Below are positions 11,065 through 21,754 of a stretch of DNA of 64,000 nucleotides, one piece after another. The stretch is from Rhynchopus euleeides (taxonomy: Eukaryota > Euglenozoa > Diplonemea > Diplonemida > Diplonemidae). The notes under the pieces were generated by a model. That model worked only from the letters and a program-made list of their open reading frames with translations, ran no database searches and was not told the DNA's origin. The position numbers were made by a program, and so were the translations under genes. Location of the stretch: the NCBI GenBank assembly GCA_963210315.1, contig OY723295.1, positions 1,528,501 to 1,592,500 on the forward strand, given 5' to 3'. Every line of letters starts with the position of its first letter. The stretch's first letter is position 1.

Positions 11065-14000
11065 ATGGCGAGTGTCAGCCTCGGGCTCCGCAGCGGAGCC
11101 CCCCGCCGTGTGCCCGGTGGTGGGGAGGGCGGCCAGCTCTGCCTAGGCAGCATCCGCGTGGTGCACCGCGACCCAACCGCCGCGCCTGCGCCCTACCAGA
11201 TCCTGCTGGATGGCACCGCCATCGCCTCCGGCACCTCCGCGTCGGATCGGGGCTTCGCCCCGCTCCCCCCTACGCCGCTCCGCACCGGGCAGTGCATCAC
11301 GCTGCAGGCCGACCCCCCCTCCGACCTGCTGGGGGCGGTCATCCTCGAGCGTGTCGCCTCCCCCACAACCCCCGCACCGCCTGCCAAACGCCGCCGCAGG
11401 GGGGAGGCCGCACACCCCCCCGCCGCACCGCATGCAGCACCGACCACACCGCCACCGCCACCGCCACCCACACGCCCCGCCGCCTCCGATGGGCTCGGCA
11501 AAGCCCTCTTCCACGACCTCCTCCCTGGGGTGGCGGCGGTGACTCTTGGTTCTCCATCACCAGCTTCGCCTCTCACATCAGCCTTTCAGGGGGTGGGTGC
11601 GGTGGCAGGGGGTGGTGTGCCCCCACCGCCCCTGCGCCCCACAGGGCCTGCCTCGGACGAGGTGATGGATGTGTTGGCTGAGGAGCTCTTTGGGCTGAGC
11701 CTCCCTCTCCTCGTCGAGGCGGTGAAGCAGCACCGCCAGCAGGAGCGTGAAGATTCCGGGGTGCCCGCTGATGCCACATCCGACGGCGGTGCCACTGCGT
11801 GGCTCCACCTCGCCGGGTCCTCCCCACAGGGAGGGGGTGGCGGTGGGAGCTCTGTGCGGATCCCCATAACAGAAGCCGCCGCGCTGTACACAGGGGTTCC
11901 AAGCGGGGTTGCGCTGGAGCTGCCCGCCCCACCCCACCTCCACGACAGCCTGATGACAGCGTTCGACGCTCTCCCGTTTGGCGCATCCCTTTTTGATTTC
12001 AACAGGGGCAGCCCCCTCGCATCCGCCTCGGTCCTCCTGATTAAAAACACAACTCCCGCCGCAGCACCCTCCGCTGCAGGCGAGGATGCCGGGGAGGAGG
12101 AGGAGGAGGAGGCGGCACCGCCACCACCGCCCACCTCCACCCCGCTCCCCCTGCGGCACAGCTTCGCCGGGAAGTCCGTTCTCCTCTTCCAAGTCGATGA
12201 GGATGCGGAGTACTGTCTCACCTCCGAGGGGTGGGATGGGGAAGGGAAGGGGGTCTTTTCTCCTTCTTCTTCCCCCCCCACCTCCTCCACCCCAATCCTC
12301 CTGAGGACCGGAGAGGCGTTGTTCATCCCGAAGTGCCGCCTCACCTCCGAGGCTGCCGGGAAGAAGGGCGAAAAAAGCACCCCGGATGATCTCAGAACCC
12401 TCTATGTCAAGTCGGAGGGGTGTGCCGCCATTGCGGTGGCGTTCGACGTGCAGAGCCTCGGGGAGCTGCTCACCACCGCGGTTCTCCGGCAGGAGATTAT
12501 GGGGGAGCTGGCTGACTCCTCCGCTGCAATCAGGCCCCCTCTGGAGAGCCCCTTCCTGGGGGGTGGGGTGGCTGTGGGGCGGGGCGACGCACACCAGGAT
12601 CTCTGCGACTTCCGCGGGGTGCTGCAGCGAAGCCCCCTGGGGGTTTCTGCGGGGTTCGACACAGCGCACACCTCACACGCCTTCAAACTCTGCGATGCCT
12701 TTGCGGCGTCCTCCTCCTCCTCCTGCGACGACAGAGGGGCTAACACCCTCCGCAAACCCCTCCTCAGAGGCACGCTCCATGCCGGCATCTCCCCCGCTGA
12801 GTTCGCCTCTCTCACACTGTCGGAGCTCCCCACAGGGCTTGGGCGTGATCTGGGGGTGGAGCCCCTCCGGTTCGAAACCCCGGGGGCAGAATCCACCGCG
12901 AAATTCCTCCAAAAGGGCGTCATGTGGTGGAGCTCCGCCTCCGCTGGCGACGCCCCGCAACCCGAGAGCGAGGAGAGGTATCCGGTGCTGCTGGAGTCGG
13001 CATATAGGTCTGTTATGGAGGCATCCGCCCCTCTGGGGGCGACAGACGGCTTGACGGATAACACAGTCCTCCGGCATGGGGAGTCGGAGGAAGGGCGGGA
13101 GTATTTTCCGGTTCACTTCCGGAAGAACCGGCAGGACATGGGGCAGAGCCTTGACGGGGGTCCGACGCATGCTCTGCTCAACCACATCCTGCGGGACACC
13201 CCGGTTGGAGGGGCGATTCAGAGGATTTTGGGGAATGCGAGGCTCGTTGAGTTCAGCTGCCTCCTCAGCCACCCGGGGAGTGCGGGGCAGCCGCCCCACA
13301 GCGACAGCACATCGAGGAGCCTGGGGGCGACATCCGCTGCGCATCTGATATCCTGTTTTGTGCCTCTGCTCGATGTGGGTGAGCTGATGGGGCCTTTAGA
13401 GGTGTGGCCCGGCACGCATTCCACGCTGCAGCTGATCCCGGGGAGTTTGGGGTACCTCCGGTCGGGAGATGGGATGCAGTTCCGCGAGTTCATCTCCGAG
13501 GCTGAAGAAGCGGAGGCTGACGCACGGGCGGCGGATGGGTCCTCCCCGGCGCGCCTGCCCGTCAACCCGGCGCTCTCCTTCGAGCAGGTCCGGATGACGG
13601 TCCCCCGGGGGTCCGTCGTCATGATGGACAGCCGCTGCTACCACCGCGGCTCCTCCAACACCTCTCTCAGGACCCGCCCCGTCTGCTACTTCACCTTCGC
13701 AAGCGAGGAGGGTTCCCTCCCCGAGGGCAGCACCTACTCCCTCTCTGAAGACCTCAAAGGGAAGGGCCTCCGACTCTCAGACTTCCTCCTCCCGCAGGGC
13801 CCAACCGCCCCGACCCCCGCAGCCCCGCCGAGCCACCCCGTGGTGCCGAAGGGGCGAGGGGGCGGAGGGAGTGGAAGTGGAAGTGGAAGTGGAGCTGCCC
13901 CAACCCCTCCTGTTGCTGTGGAGGTTGTGTCGCATCCGACGGGTCTTCCGGCGCTTCTCACGGAGGAGTTGCATAGGGGGTGTGCTGACAGTGTGCTGTC

Positions 14001-15411
14001 GAGGTTGCCCCCTTCGGAGTCGAGGTCCGGCGCGATGGAGGGGGGTGGTGGAGGCGTGCCACAGTGCCGGGGTGACGGGGGTCACGATGTGCACGATGCG
14101 ATCGCCTCGGCGCAGGAGTCCTGCATCGAGGCCTACCATGGGGAGCCGAGCCAACACCTCTTCACGGCTATCAGGTGGCTGAAGGAGGAGGCGGCGCGCC
14201 TCAGCCAGGGCAGCGGGGCTGCCACCTCCAAGGCAGGCCGCCGCTGCGGCGCAGGGGCTGCTGCCGCGGAGCCCGCCCCTCTGCACGCCGTGGTTCACCC
14301 CGGGGGTGTTGTGACCCCCCTCGGATGCCCCGCCACCGCCAAGCTGCTCCACAGCAACGGGGTCACCGTTGCGGTTAGGGCAAGGGACCCCCTCGCTGTG
14401 GGAATCCTCTCCGCCGCATTCCGGCGGGGCAGCCCCGCAGAGGAGGAGTGGTCTGACGAGACGTTCGCCTCCACCTCCGCTTCGAGGGTCTACCTCCTGG
14501 GGGAACCGCAGCGCGGAGGGAGGCCTGTCTTCTCCACCAAAGGTCGTGTTGCGGCTGTCGCGGCGTTTGGCGGAGACCTGACCCTGCAGGTGTGGCACCG
14601 CGTTGGCGGGGGCGGCACACCCGACACGAGGGGCTCCCCTGCAGAGGAGGTGGCAGTGCCTGAGGGCTGCACCGCACGCCTCTCTCCGGGCTGCACGGCA
14701 CGCGTGTCGGCCTGGGGCCCCACCGCAGGTGGGGGTGCTGCGGGGATCGCGCATACCCACCAGGTGGGGGAGGTTGGCGGGTTCCCCACGGTGATGGCCG
14801 CGGTTGCCTCCGCGGTGCCGGCCCCTGCGGCGCTCCCCATCGCAGCGGCGTGCCCCTTCCCGGTGGCGCAGTCCTGCCTCCGGGGGTGGGCTGCCTCTCG
14901 GTGGAGCAGCTTCGCAGCCCTCTCCATGCAGCCACCCCCACACCCTGCGCGCCTCAACACGCCTGCCCTCATTGCCGCAGTGGGGGAGGCGGGGTTCGGG
15001 CGGAAGCGTGGCGGTGCTGCTGCTGTGAGGCTGAACCCCTTCGCAGATGTCTTCCCGGTGTCCCTCCCTGCAGGTGGTGGTGCTGTGTCCGATGCATTGC
15101 CCCCCATCGTGCGGCTGGAGGGGAGGGATAGGCAGGAGCTGGCGCGGAGCGGGCTGCCCGCAGGGGGGCAGCTGTTCCGCGTGGTCCTGCTGGATGTGCT
15201 GCTGAGGCGGAGCGAGTTCCTCATCTCCGCGCGGTCGGGCCAGGCCCGGTCCGCGCTGCGGGCGGTGGCGGAGGCGGTGGCAGACGCCAGGCGGGCCGAC
15301 CCTCTGGGTGCCGCTGCCGACACAACATACCTTGCCCCACCTGCGCTGTCGCGCTTCCTTTCGGAGAACTGCCTCTACGACCCCCTGGTGTCGCTGGGCG
15401 TTCTCCTGTAG
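11065..15411 (+). CDS. Large protein with phytanoyl-CoA dioxygenase-like (PhyH) core
   Basis: A single-exon gene of 1,448 residues. Residues about 725-905 carry a Fe(II)/2-oxoglutarate dioxygenase signature of the PhyH type: H745-S-D747 (HxD metal ligands), PLEVWPGTH after the core strand, H860 in CYHRG as the distal ligand, and R869/R871 near the 2-oxoglutarate site. The preceding 700 residues are Pro/Ala/Ser-rich with no domain I recognise, although a conserved-looking VHFRKNRQDMGQ block precedes the core. The last 500 residues are also unassigned. Such length is far above the usual 300 residues of PhyH enzymes. The substrate is unknown, and small-molecule or protein hydroxylation are both possible. 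The ATG at 11065 opens the frame and follows a C-rich leader. Confidence 0.75.
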   Translation: MASVSLGLRSGAPRRVPGGGEGGQLCLGSIRVVHRDPTAAPAPYQILLDGTAIASGTSASDRGFAPLPPTPLRTGQCITLQADPPSDLLGAVILERVASPTTPAPPAKRRRRGEAAHPPAAPHAAPTTPPPPPPPTRPAASDGLGKALFHDLLPGVAAVTLGSPSPASPLTSAFQGVGAVAGGGVPPPPLRPTGPASDEVMDVLAEELFGLSLPLLVEAVKQHRQQEREDSGVPADATSDGGATAWLHLAGSSPQGGGGGGSSVRIPITEAAALYTGVPSGVALELPAPPHLHDSLMTAFDALPFGASLFDFNRGSPLASASVLLIKNTTPAAAPSAAGEDAGEEEEEEAAPPPPPTSTPLPLRHSFAGKSVLLFQVDEDAEYCLTSEGWDGEGKGVFSPSSSPPTSSTPILLRTGEALFIPKCRLTSEAAGKKGEKSTPDDLRTLYVKSEGCAAIAVAFDVQSLGELLTTAVLRQEIMGELADSSAAIRPPLESPFLGGGVAVGRGDAHQDLCDFRGVLQRSPLGVSAGFDTAHTSHAFKLCDAFAASSSSSCDDRGANTLRKPLLRGTLHAGISPAEFASLTLSELPTGLGRDLGVEPLRFETPGAESTAKFLQKGVMWWSSASAGDAPQPESEERYPVLLESAYRSVMEASAPLGATDGLTDNTVLRHGESEEGREYFPVHFRKNRQDMGQSLDGGPTHALLNHILRDTPVGGAIQRILGNARLVEFSCLLSHPGSAGQPPHSDSTSRSLGATSAAHLISCFVPLLDVGELMGPLEVWPGTHSTLQLIPGSLGYLRSGDGMQFREFISEAEEAEADARAADGSSPARLPVNPALSFEQVRMTVPRGSVVMMDSRCYHRGSSNTSLRTRPVCYFTFASEEGSLPEGSTYSLSEDLKGKGLRLSDFLLPQGPTAPTPAAPPSHPVVPKGRGGGGSGSGSGSGAAPTPPVAVEVVSHPTGLPALLTEELHRGCADSVLSRLPPSESRSGAMEGGGGGVPQCRGDGGHDVHDAIASAQESCIEAYHGEPSQHLFTAIRWLKEEAARLSQGSGAATSKAGRRCGAGAAAAEPAPLHAVVHPGGVVTPLGCPATAKLLHSNGVTVAVRARDPLAVGILSAAFRRGSPAEEEWSDETFASTSASRVYLLGEPQRGGRPVFSTKGRVAAVAAFGGDLTLQVWHRVGGGGTPDTRGSPAEEVAVPEGCTARLSPGCTARVSAWGPTAGGGAAGIAHTHQVGEVGGFPTVMAAVASAVPAPAALPIAAACPFPVAQSCLRGWAASRWSSFAALSMQPPPHPARLNTPALIAAVGEAGFGRKRGGAAAVRLNPFADVFPVSLPAGGGAVSDALPPIVRLEGRDRQELARSGLPAGGQLFRVVLLDVLLRRSEFLISARSGQARSALRAVAEAVADARRADPLGAAADTTYLAPPALSRFLSENCLYDPLVSLGVLL

Positions 15412-15670
15412 GGAGTGGGTTGTTGCAGCAGGATGGCTTAAAGCAAACTGATGTAGTGTGAGGTGCCGTGACGCATTGGAGTTCCGGACGGTACTGGACA
15501 GCGGGTTCGGTTCTCTAGGAGTTTCGAGGTGCGGTGTCGACACGCTATCCCGGAATTACGACGCATTGTGATAGGGACAGAGAGGGGGTGGGTGGGCAGA
15601 CCCAACGTATTCTGATGTCCGTTTTGGACAAATTCGTCTCGTGGAAAGAGTGAGGGGGAAGGTGTGTGTG
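15412..15670. other. Intergenic 3' flank
   Basis: No gene is seen. The stretch leads into the conserved element at 15671. Confidence 0.4.
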
Positions 15671-15733
15671 GCAGTGTACATCACATCAAGAAAGCAGGGT
15701 AGTGTGTTCGGTGTGCTCTGCTCTGCTGCAAAC
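15671..15733 (+). promoter_or_regulatory. Conserved CACATCAAG downstream element (well conserved copy)
   Basis: About 260 bases after the stop at 15411. It reads ATCACATCAAGAAAGCAGGG, then AGTGTGTTCGG, then CTCTGCTGCAAA. The copy at 22781-22842 matches it block by block although the adjacent genes are unrelated. This suggests a shared 3'-end signal or a mobile remnant. Confidence 0.45.
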
Positions 15734-16150
15734 AAAACGGATCCAAGCTTCGAGGGGGGGGGTAGAGAGGTGGTGGTGCTGGTTTTCCCCGGGGTCCAGG
15801 AAAGACCGCCGATGCAGGGCGTTGGGCATGCCCTCCCCCTCCCTCCCTCCCCCGCGGGGTGGGGAAGGGGGGTTGCCCACATCACAGCACGTTTCGTCAT
15901 CAGGAAGGGGGGGAGGGGGTGGTGGTGGGCAGGGCACAGCGGGAGTCTCGAGGCATAATCTGAGCTCTGCTCCGATGCCACCCCTAATAAGGCCCCTAAT
16001 CCTGCCCCCCACCCTCACCCCCAGTTGCGCCATACTGTGCACCGCAGAAGCTCGCACCCCACCCCACCCCACCACCCCCTCCACCGCCGCCCCCCTTTCA
16101 GGCAGCACCACGAGGGGTGCTCCTCTCCTGACACCCCCGGGTGGTGGGGT

Positions 16151-19100
16151 ATGGCTGACACAGCGGAAACCATCGCAGATGAGCCGAGCACCGACGCCCC
16201 CTCTACGGCGCGCGCCCAGGTGGAGGTGAAAACGCACGCCGATAAATACAGCACAAAGGACCTGCTGGTGGATGTGTCGATCTTCCGCCACGGCGAGAAG
16301 CCGATGTTCGCACGCGCCGGCGGCGGGGAGGCTGTCTCTGGGGGTGCCAGCGCCGCCTCGAGGAGGGCGATGTCCCACAGGCGGATCCCCCCCATTAGAG
16401 GCCGCGGCTCCCCTAACGAACCCCGGGTCGCCGAACAGATCAAGGCGCAGGTCGCCGCCATCCGACTCCTCAGCACCGCGCCCAGCTCCCAGCCCTCGCA
16501 GCCCTGGGTCACAGGGTATCCTTACTACTTTCTCATCGAGGCTGAGGGCTGCTCCCCCGCCATCGTGAAGGGCTGCACCGCACCCCCACGCAGCGGGTGG
16601 CCCGCCTCCCTGAAGGTCTCCATCCACGAGAAGCTGGCTGCGGTGTGCGGCGTATCCGCCGGGGCGCAGATTAACATAACTCCGGTGCCCCGGTCGATGT
16701 GGCACCTCTACGAGCTGGACCATGTGGAGATGACTGTGCTGGATGCCTTTGTCTCCCGCTCCGACATGTGGGGCGCGATGCACAACCTCCGCCACAGCAC
16801 ATTCTACGTCGGGAAGAAGGTTCTCGTCAGCGGATACGGGCGCCTCGGGCACAGCGCAGTCACCATCAAAGCCATGCTCCCAAAGCAGCAGATGCCACCC
16901 TCCGGCTCGGGTGGAGGTGCTGGCGCTGCGGCGGCCGGTGCGGCAGCCGCGGCTGCAACAGCTTCCGCCTCCGCCACAGGAGGTGGTGCTAGCGGTGGTG
17001 GCCCTGCTGTGTGCCTCAGCGGGCTAGTCAGCGATGCGACAAAATTCACAGTGCGGTCCCTCTCCGCACGCATGATCATGCTGTTCCAGATCAGCAGGGA
17101 GCTGTTCAACTACGGGACGGAGGAGGAGGGGGATATCTACTTTTCGCGGGCAGTGGACACCCTCGTGCGGGATTTGGTTGCGAAATGGAGGGCTGCGGGG
17201 TGTAACCACACAGTGACCCTGGTGCTTTATGCAAGCCTGGAGGCGACGGGCGATGCGGTGCGTGATTTTATCCGCCCCGTCTGGCAGGGGAGCGGGTCGT
17301 CTGACTGGGGGAAGGTGCCGCAGCTGCTGAAGTGTGCGGTGCATGCGATGATCCGTGACATGCGGGCGACAACACCCATCCACCCCGCATCCCACCTGGG
17401 GCGGGAGGGCGCGAAGCTGTCCACCGCGCGCAACGGGAACTCCCTGGAGGCGATCAACCTGGCGCTCAACTCGCTGGCACGCCACCACGTCGACCGCGCC
17501 CTCAACAGAACCGGGCTCACTGTCATCATCGTCACCGCGGGGACAGGCCTCATCCGCACCACACGCGAGCTCTCCCGCCTCACCTCACAGCGCATCCTCG
17601 ACACAGGCATCGGCTGTGACATGATCTGCCTGGGCAGGCCCCCCCTGCACGTCAGCCCCCTGTTCGAATACCCCAGTGGGTCCGGCTCCTCCGCCTTTGA
17701 GTATGAAAGGCCAACCTGGATGAATGTTAGGTTCTACTGCAAAGACCCCGCCTCCGTCTATATGACGGAGTGCATGCTGATGACCTATGGGGCTGCGAAG
17801 AAGCTCTTCCTCGAAGCAAGCATGTTCACCCCGCAGTGCCGGGCGAACCGCTGGCGTGGTGGCTTCGACCCTGCCGGGGCAGGGGTGCCGGGTGCTGCCA
17901 TGGGGGGGTTCGTCCCCATCGACACGTCACACCTGGGGCAGCAGGGGAGCCCGCCCGCAGAGGCTGGGCGGGTCCTCCCTTCCGACCACCAGGCGCAGGA
18001 TCGGAGCGCATTCAAGGTGACGGGCACCGCAATACGCTGGGCGGGGCGGGGGCACGACGGGTGCCCCGTGTCCCCCCCGGCGCAGCGCGGGGGAGGTTCG
18101 GGGATTCCGCACCACCACGGGGTTAACACCCACGCGCATTCCTACACGCAGACCCACTCCAACGCGCTGCGGGAGGGCACCCCTGGTGCGAAGCGCGACA
18201 GCACATTCGCGGGATGCCCATGGCACAGCAGGACCGATTCAGGAACCCTCTCGGTGTCGCTCGCTGCATCGCAGAGTGACATAGGAGCTCTCCCTCGCAA
18301 GCCCCAAGGGTATGCGTGGTCTCCACAGTCGCCTAACTATGGAGTGTCGGCTCTGCCCTATGGGTCGAAGCGGCCTTCGCCGTCGAAGCTTTCGGGCCTG
18401 CCGGATGCCCTGCTGCACCAGCAGTGCAAGCAGCACTCCGCGCAGCACACGCGGGGGTCGGGGATGGTGGGGCCGCAGCCGCTCCTGATCAGCCCTTTCG
18501 ACACGTCGGGTTGGAGGGTGTTGGACTGCACCAACCCGCAGCTGATCCACCACAGGATGCACAGCTCGCTGGACCCCTTTGAGGAGGCGAACTGCGCGCG
18601 GTGGTCGCATGTGTTCCCCCAGGAGGCGTCGGAGGCGACAGGGACACATGGGCCGTATTCCGGGGCGTGGAAGTTTATTGTGGAGCCTGCGTTGCTCCCG
18701 CTGACCTCGCCGTATTATCCTGATTCTGATCATATTCAGGGGTTTGAGATCCATCACAGCACGAAGACTCCGTCGTCGCAGGGTGTGGTGCCGGTCCCGC
18801 CGGGTCCGGAGGGGATGACGACGTTTCTGCATGAGACGATCGTGCAGCGTCTCCACCAGGGGTATCAGTTCATCCCCCCGATTTTCAACAAAACCTACCG
18901 CCTCAGCTTGGGGCATCAGTTCCACGAGATAAGCGCCGACTCGTGGAACCACACCTTCCAGCAGTGGGTCCACCAGGAATACCGCGCAAGGCAGCAGCGG
19001 CGGGATGCGGACAGCATGCCGCAGCTGGTCAGGCCGCCCTCCCTGACCCGGTCCCCCCAGGTGCCTCCCTCGATTCCCCCGTCGATCCCGGCGAGTGGAG

Positions 19101-20726
19101 TGTCCGGGACCCGCCTGTCGGTCGACACCCTGAATGATGCGAAGGCCGTGGGGTGCGGTGGCGGTGGAGGTGGTGGCAGCGGTGGGGACGAGGAGCTGCC
19201 GTCCCCCGCCCTGGAGTTTACCTACCACCTGCACAACCCCTTCTCGCGTGGGTGGGATTTCAGGCGGATGTGGTTCCGCAACGAGTCGGGGAATGTGTAC
19301 GTCAACTGGAGTGGGCTGGACCAGCTGCTCAGCGGGACACAGGACGAGGCAGACCTTGAGAACAAGCGGCGCCTGATCGACCCCCTGTTCCAAGCGAGGA
19401 GGGTAAAATATGCCATTGTCCCCGAGGTCGGAGGTGAGGGTTTCAAAAGCGAAAACGTCAGCCGCTGGGTCGACCAGATCTGCTACGGGAGTGAGTTCAA
19501 CCTCAGGACAAAGGACCGCCTCGGCAGCTTCAGCTTCCGCCACGACGACCTCTCTGTGGAGTTCGACATTGCCGCCCTCATCGAGTCAGCTCCCCCCCCT
19601 GGGAACGGGTCGTTCCCTGCGGGCAACCTGCCGGAGGAGCGCACGGTGCAGGAGGGCGTCATCGAGCTGGTGATGGAGGACGCGGAGAGCCGCAAGGGAG
19701 TGCGCCTCCCCACGCCTGACCAGGACGAGGCGACGTATCAGGCGGAGGTGCCGTCGGCAACCCCTCCCGTGAATGCCTGCCCTTCACCGTTCACCCCGGC
19801 GCGGTCGCCGTGGTTTGTGCTGGGGCTGTCGCAGGAGGCGCACCCGCGGTGTTATATGACGTTCTCGGTGACCTGGCTGGCGTGCCCGGGGTGTAAAATA
19901 TCGGAGTTCATCGACCTCTGCCGGAGGCGCATGCTGCAGACCATGGGGCAGGGGTACAACCTGGTGCAGATACCCTGCACGCCCTTCAGCATGGGTGGCG
20001 GCACGCAGAACTCCGAGAGCAGGTCAAACCCGTTCAACCCGTATATCTTCATGGCTGTTGCCAACGAGCAGGTGCTCCGGCTGGTTATTGTGTATGTCTT
20101 TCCACTTTGGTTGAACTTCTTCTTCTCGGAGGAGGGGAGGGGATGCAACCATCTGGGGGGGGAAGTGCTATAACATTGCTTTTGTCCCAGCCCTCCCCCC
20201 TCGACTCTCTCTCTCCGCGCTCTACACCACCCGGGTACAGGGAGCTGATGGAGCGGCACGGCTACTTCCCCTCGAGCTGCCACGTGGGCTACGACTGCGC
20301 CTTGCTGCATGCCTCAGGGGAGGCAATGGTGTGCGTTCCGGTATGCCACAGCGCGGTGCTTGGTGCTGCGGGAGTTGGGGGCCCGGGGTTGGGTGGGAAG
20401 ATAACCGAGGGGAGGGGTTCCAGCCCAGCCCCAACAAAAGGGGATTCTGCTTTTGTGGGAAACTCCCGTCCCTCCAGCGTTAGCCTGCTTTCCCCGCACA
20501 ACTTTGCCCTCCTCTCCACTCACAGAGCCACGAGACTTGGCAGCATGGCATCGGGCTGTATTTTGTCATGAACAGCCTTGCCTCCACCACCGCGATCTAC
20601 CTTGACACAATGCGGTACGACGTGCTGCGGGATGTTGTCGACAGCTTCAACACTGCGGGCGAAGTGGTCGAAGACCTCGTCGGTGCTGCTGTGGGCGAGA
20701 CAGTTTCGGATATCACCCTCACCTGA
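16151..20726 (+). CDS. IML1/DEPDC5, GATOR1 complex subunit
   Basis: The model joins 16151-20091, 20241-20340 and 20526-20726 (1,413 residues). GATOR1 is the GTPase-activating complex that shuts off TORC1 at the lysosome/vacuole when amino acids are short, and IML1/DEPDC5 anchors it to Rag GTPases. Family landmarks occur in order: VSIFRHGEKPMFAR near the N-terminus, SRSDMWGAMHNLRHSTFYVG, the hallmark TVRSLSARMIMLFQISRE (about residue 300), NSLEAINLALNSLARHHVDR, and GIGCDMICLGRPPLHVSPLF. Later blocks include TFLHETIVQRLHQGYQFIPP, HNPFSRGWDFRRMWF and the C-terminal CYMTFSVTWLACPG. Intron donors are GTATGT and GTATGC. I see no convincing DEP domain where one is expected, about residues 1,140-1,220. 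The start at MADTAETIADE is preferred over in-frame sequence upstream, which is low-complexity. Confidence 0.88.
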
Positions 20727-21370
20727 TGCCCGCCTCTTTCGTTTTGGCGAACAGCGACACAACCGCCACGCCCAGCCTGTCTAGATCTTGCACCCACCTG
20801 CCTGCTTGCCCTGTTTGCAGTTGCAGCTCACCGTGGCACAGCCACCCTGGCCCTGAAGACCCCTACCTCTCTCTCTCTGCCCAGCCTGCCGGGGCAATTC
20901 CCCTCTGCAGTGCGCTATCCACTCACCCACCCATCCACCCACCCGTTCTACCTCGCCTTGTACAACCCCCGTCCCCCCACAACACCCCCGCACACCCCCT
21001 GCTGCGTGACTGCACTGCGGCAGCGCTGATCAGCGCTTTGTTTTTGATGGCGCACATTTTTTTGTGATTTTTTTTGAATGGTTGATTCTCAAGGGATATT
21101 CCGTTGTGGCTGTGCCACGACGGGTGTGTGTATGTGTACTTTTTGTGTTGTCGATCGGAGGTATTTCTGGCTGTGGCAACCTTGATCGCATCAAGAGCTT
21201 TGTGCTGCTCGGTGCGTTACCTCTTACAGCCCACACGTGTTCGATGCGTCCAGCACTACAAGGTTAACGTGTGTGTCGTGTGTGGAGGGGGCGGAGTGCT
21301 TTAACGGTAACCAGCACTTAGAGATGTTGTGCGGACGCCCTCCGTGTGAGTGTGGTGTGGGTGTGTGTCA
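20727..21370. other. Intergenic, no gene supported
   Basis: C-rich and CT microsatellite-like DNA followed by T-rich sequence near 21060. No gene is seen. Confidence 0.5.
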
Positions 21371-21410
21371 CAGTGAATGTCACATCAGAGTTCGCTCTCG
21401 GTGCAACTTA
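21371..21410 (+). promoter_or_regulatory. CACATCAAG-like downstream element (diverged copy)
   Basis: ATGTCACATCAGAGTTCG, then CTCTCGGTGCAA. It lies 650 bases after the IML1 stop and 345 before the next ATG, so its owner is uncertain. Confidence 0.25.
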
Positions 21411-21754
21411 CACTATAACGTGTGTGTGCTGAACAGACCTTGGGGCGGGGAGGGGGGAGGGGGGGATGAAAGGACGGAACGAAAAGAAACCCCCGTTGAA
21501 AAGAAAGAACGAAATTAACAGCGGGCACGCCACCTCACCCCCACCCCCCCCCCCCCCCCTGCACCCCCAGCCTGTTTTTATTGACCTCTCTCGACCCCCC
21601 TTGCTACCAACAGCCCCAGTGCCGCTCCCCCCACCTCCACCCCTCCACCACCCCCTACCCAACACACCAACACAGGGGCGGTCCCCCCACACCCCCCCCC
21701 TACACACGTGAAGCCCCCACCTTTGCACTCCCCACTCCGCCACACTTCCCCACA

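Noticed and set aside
13777-15543. 588-residue minus-strand frame opposite the PhyH-like gene
   Set aside because: Antisense shadow of a GC-rich gene; composition rich in Arg/His/Pro with no recognisable motif.
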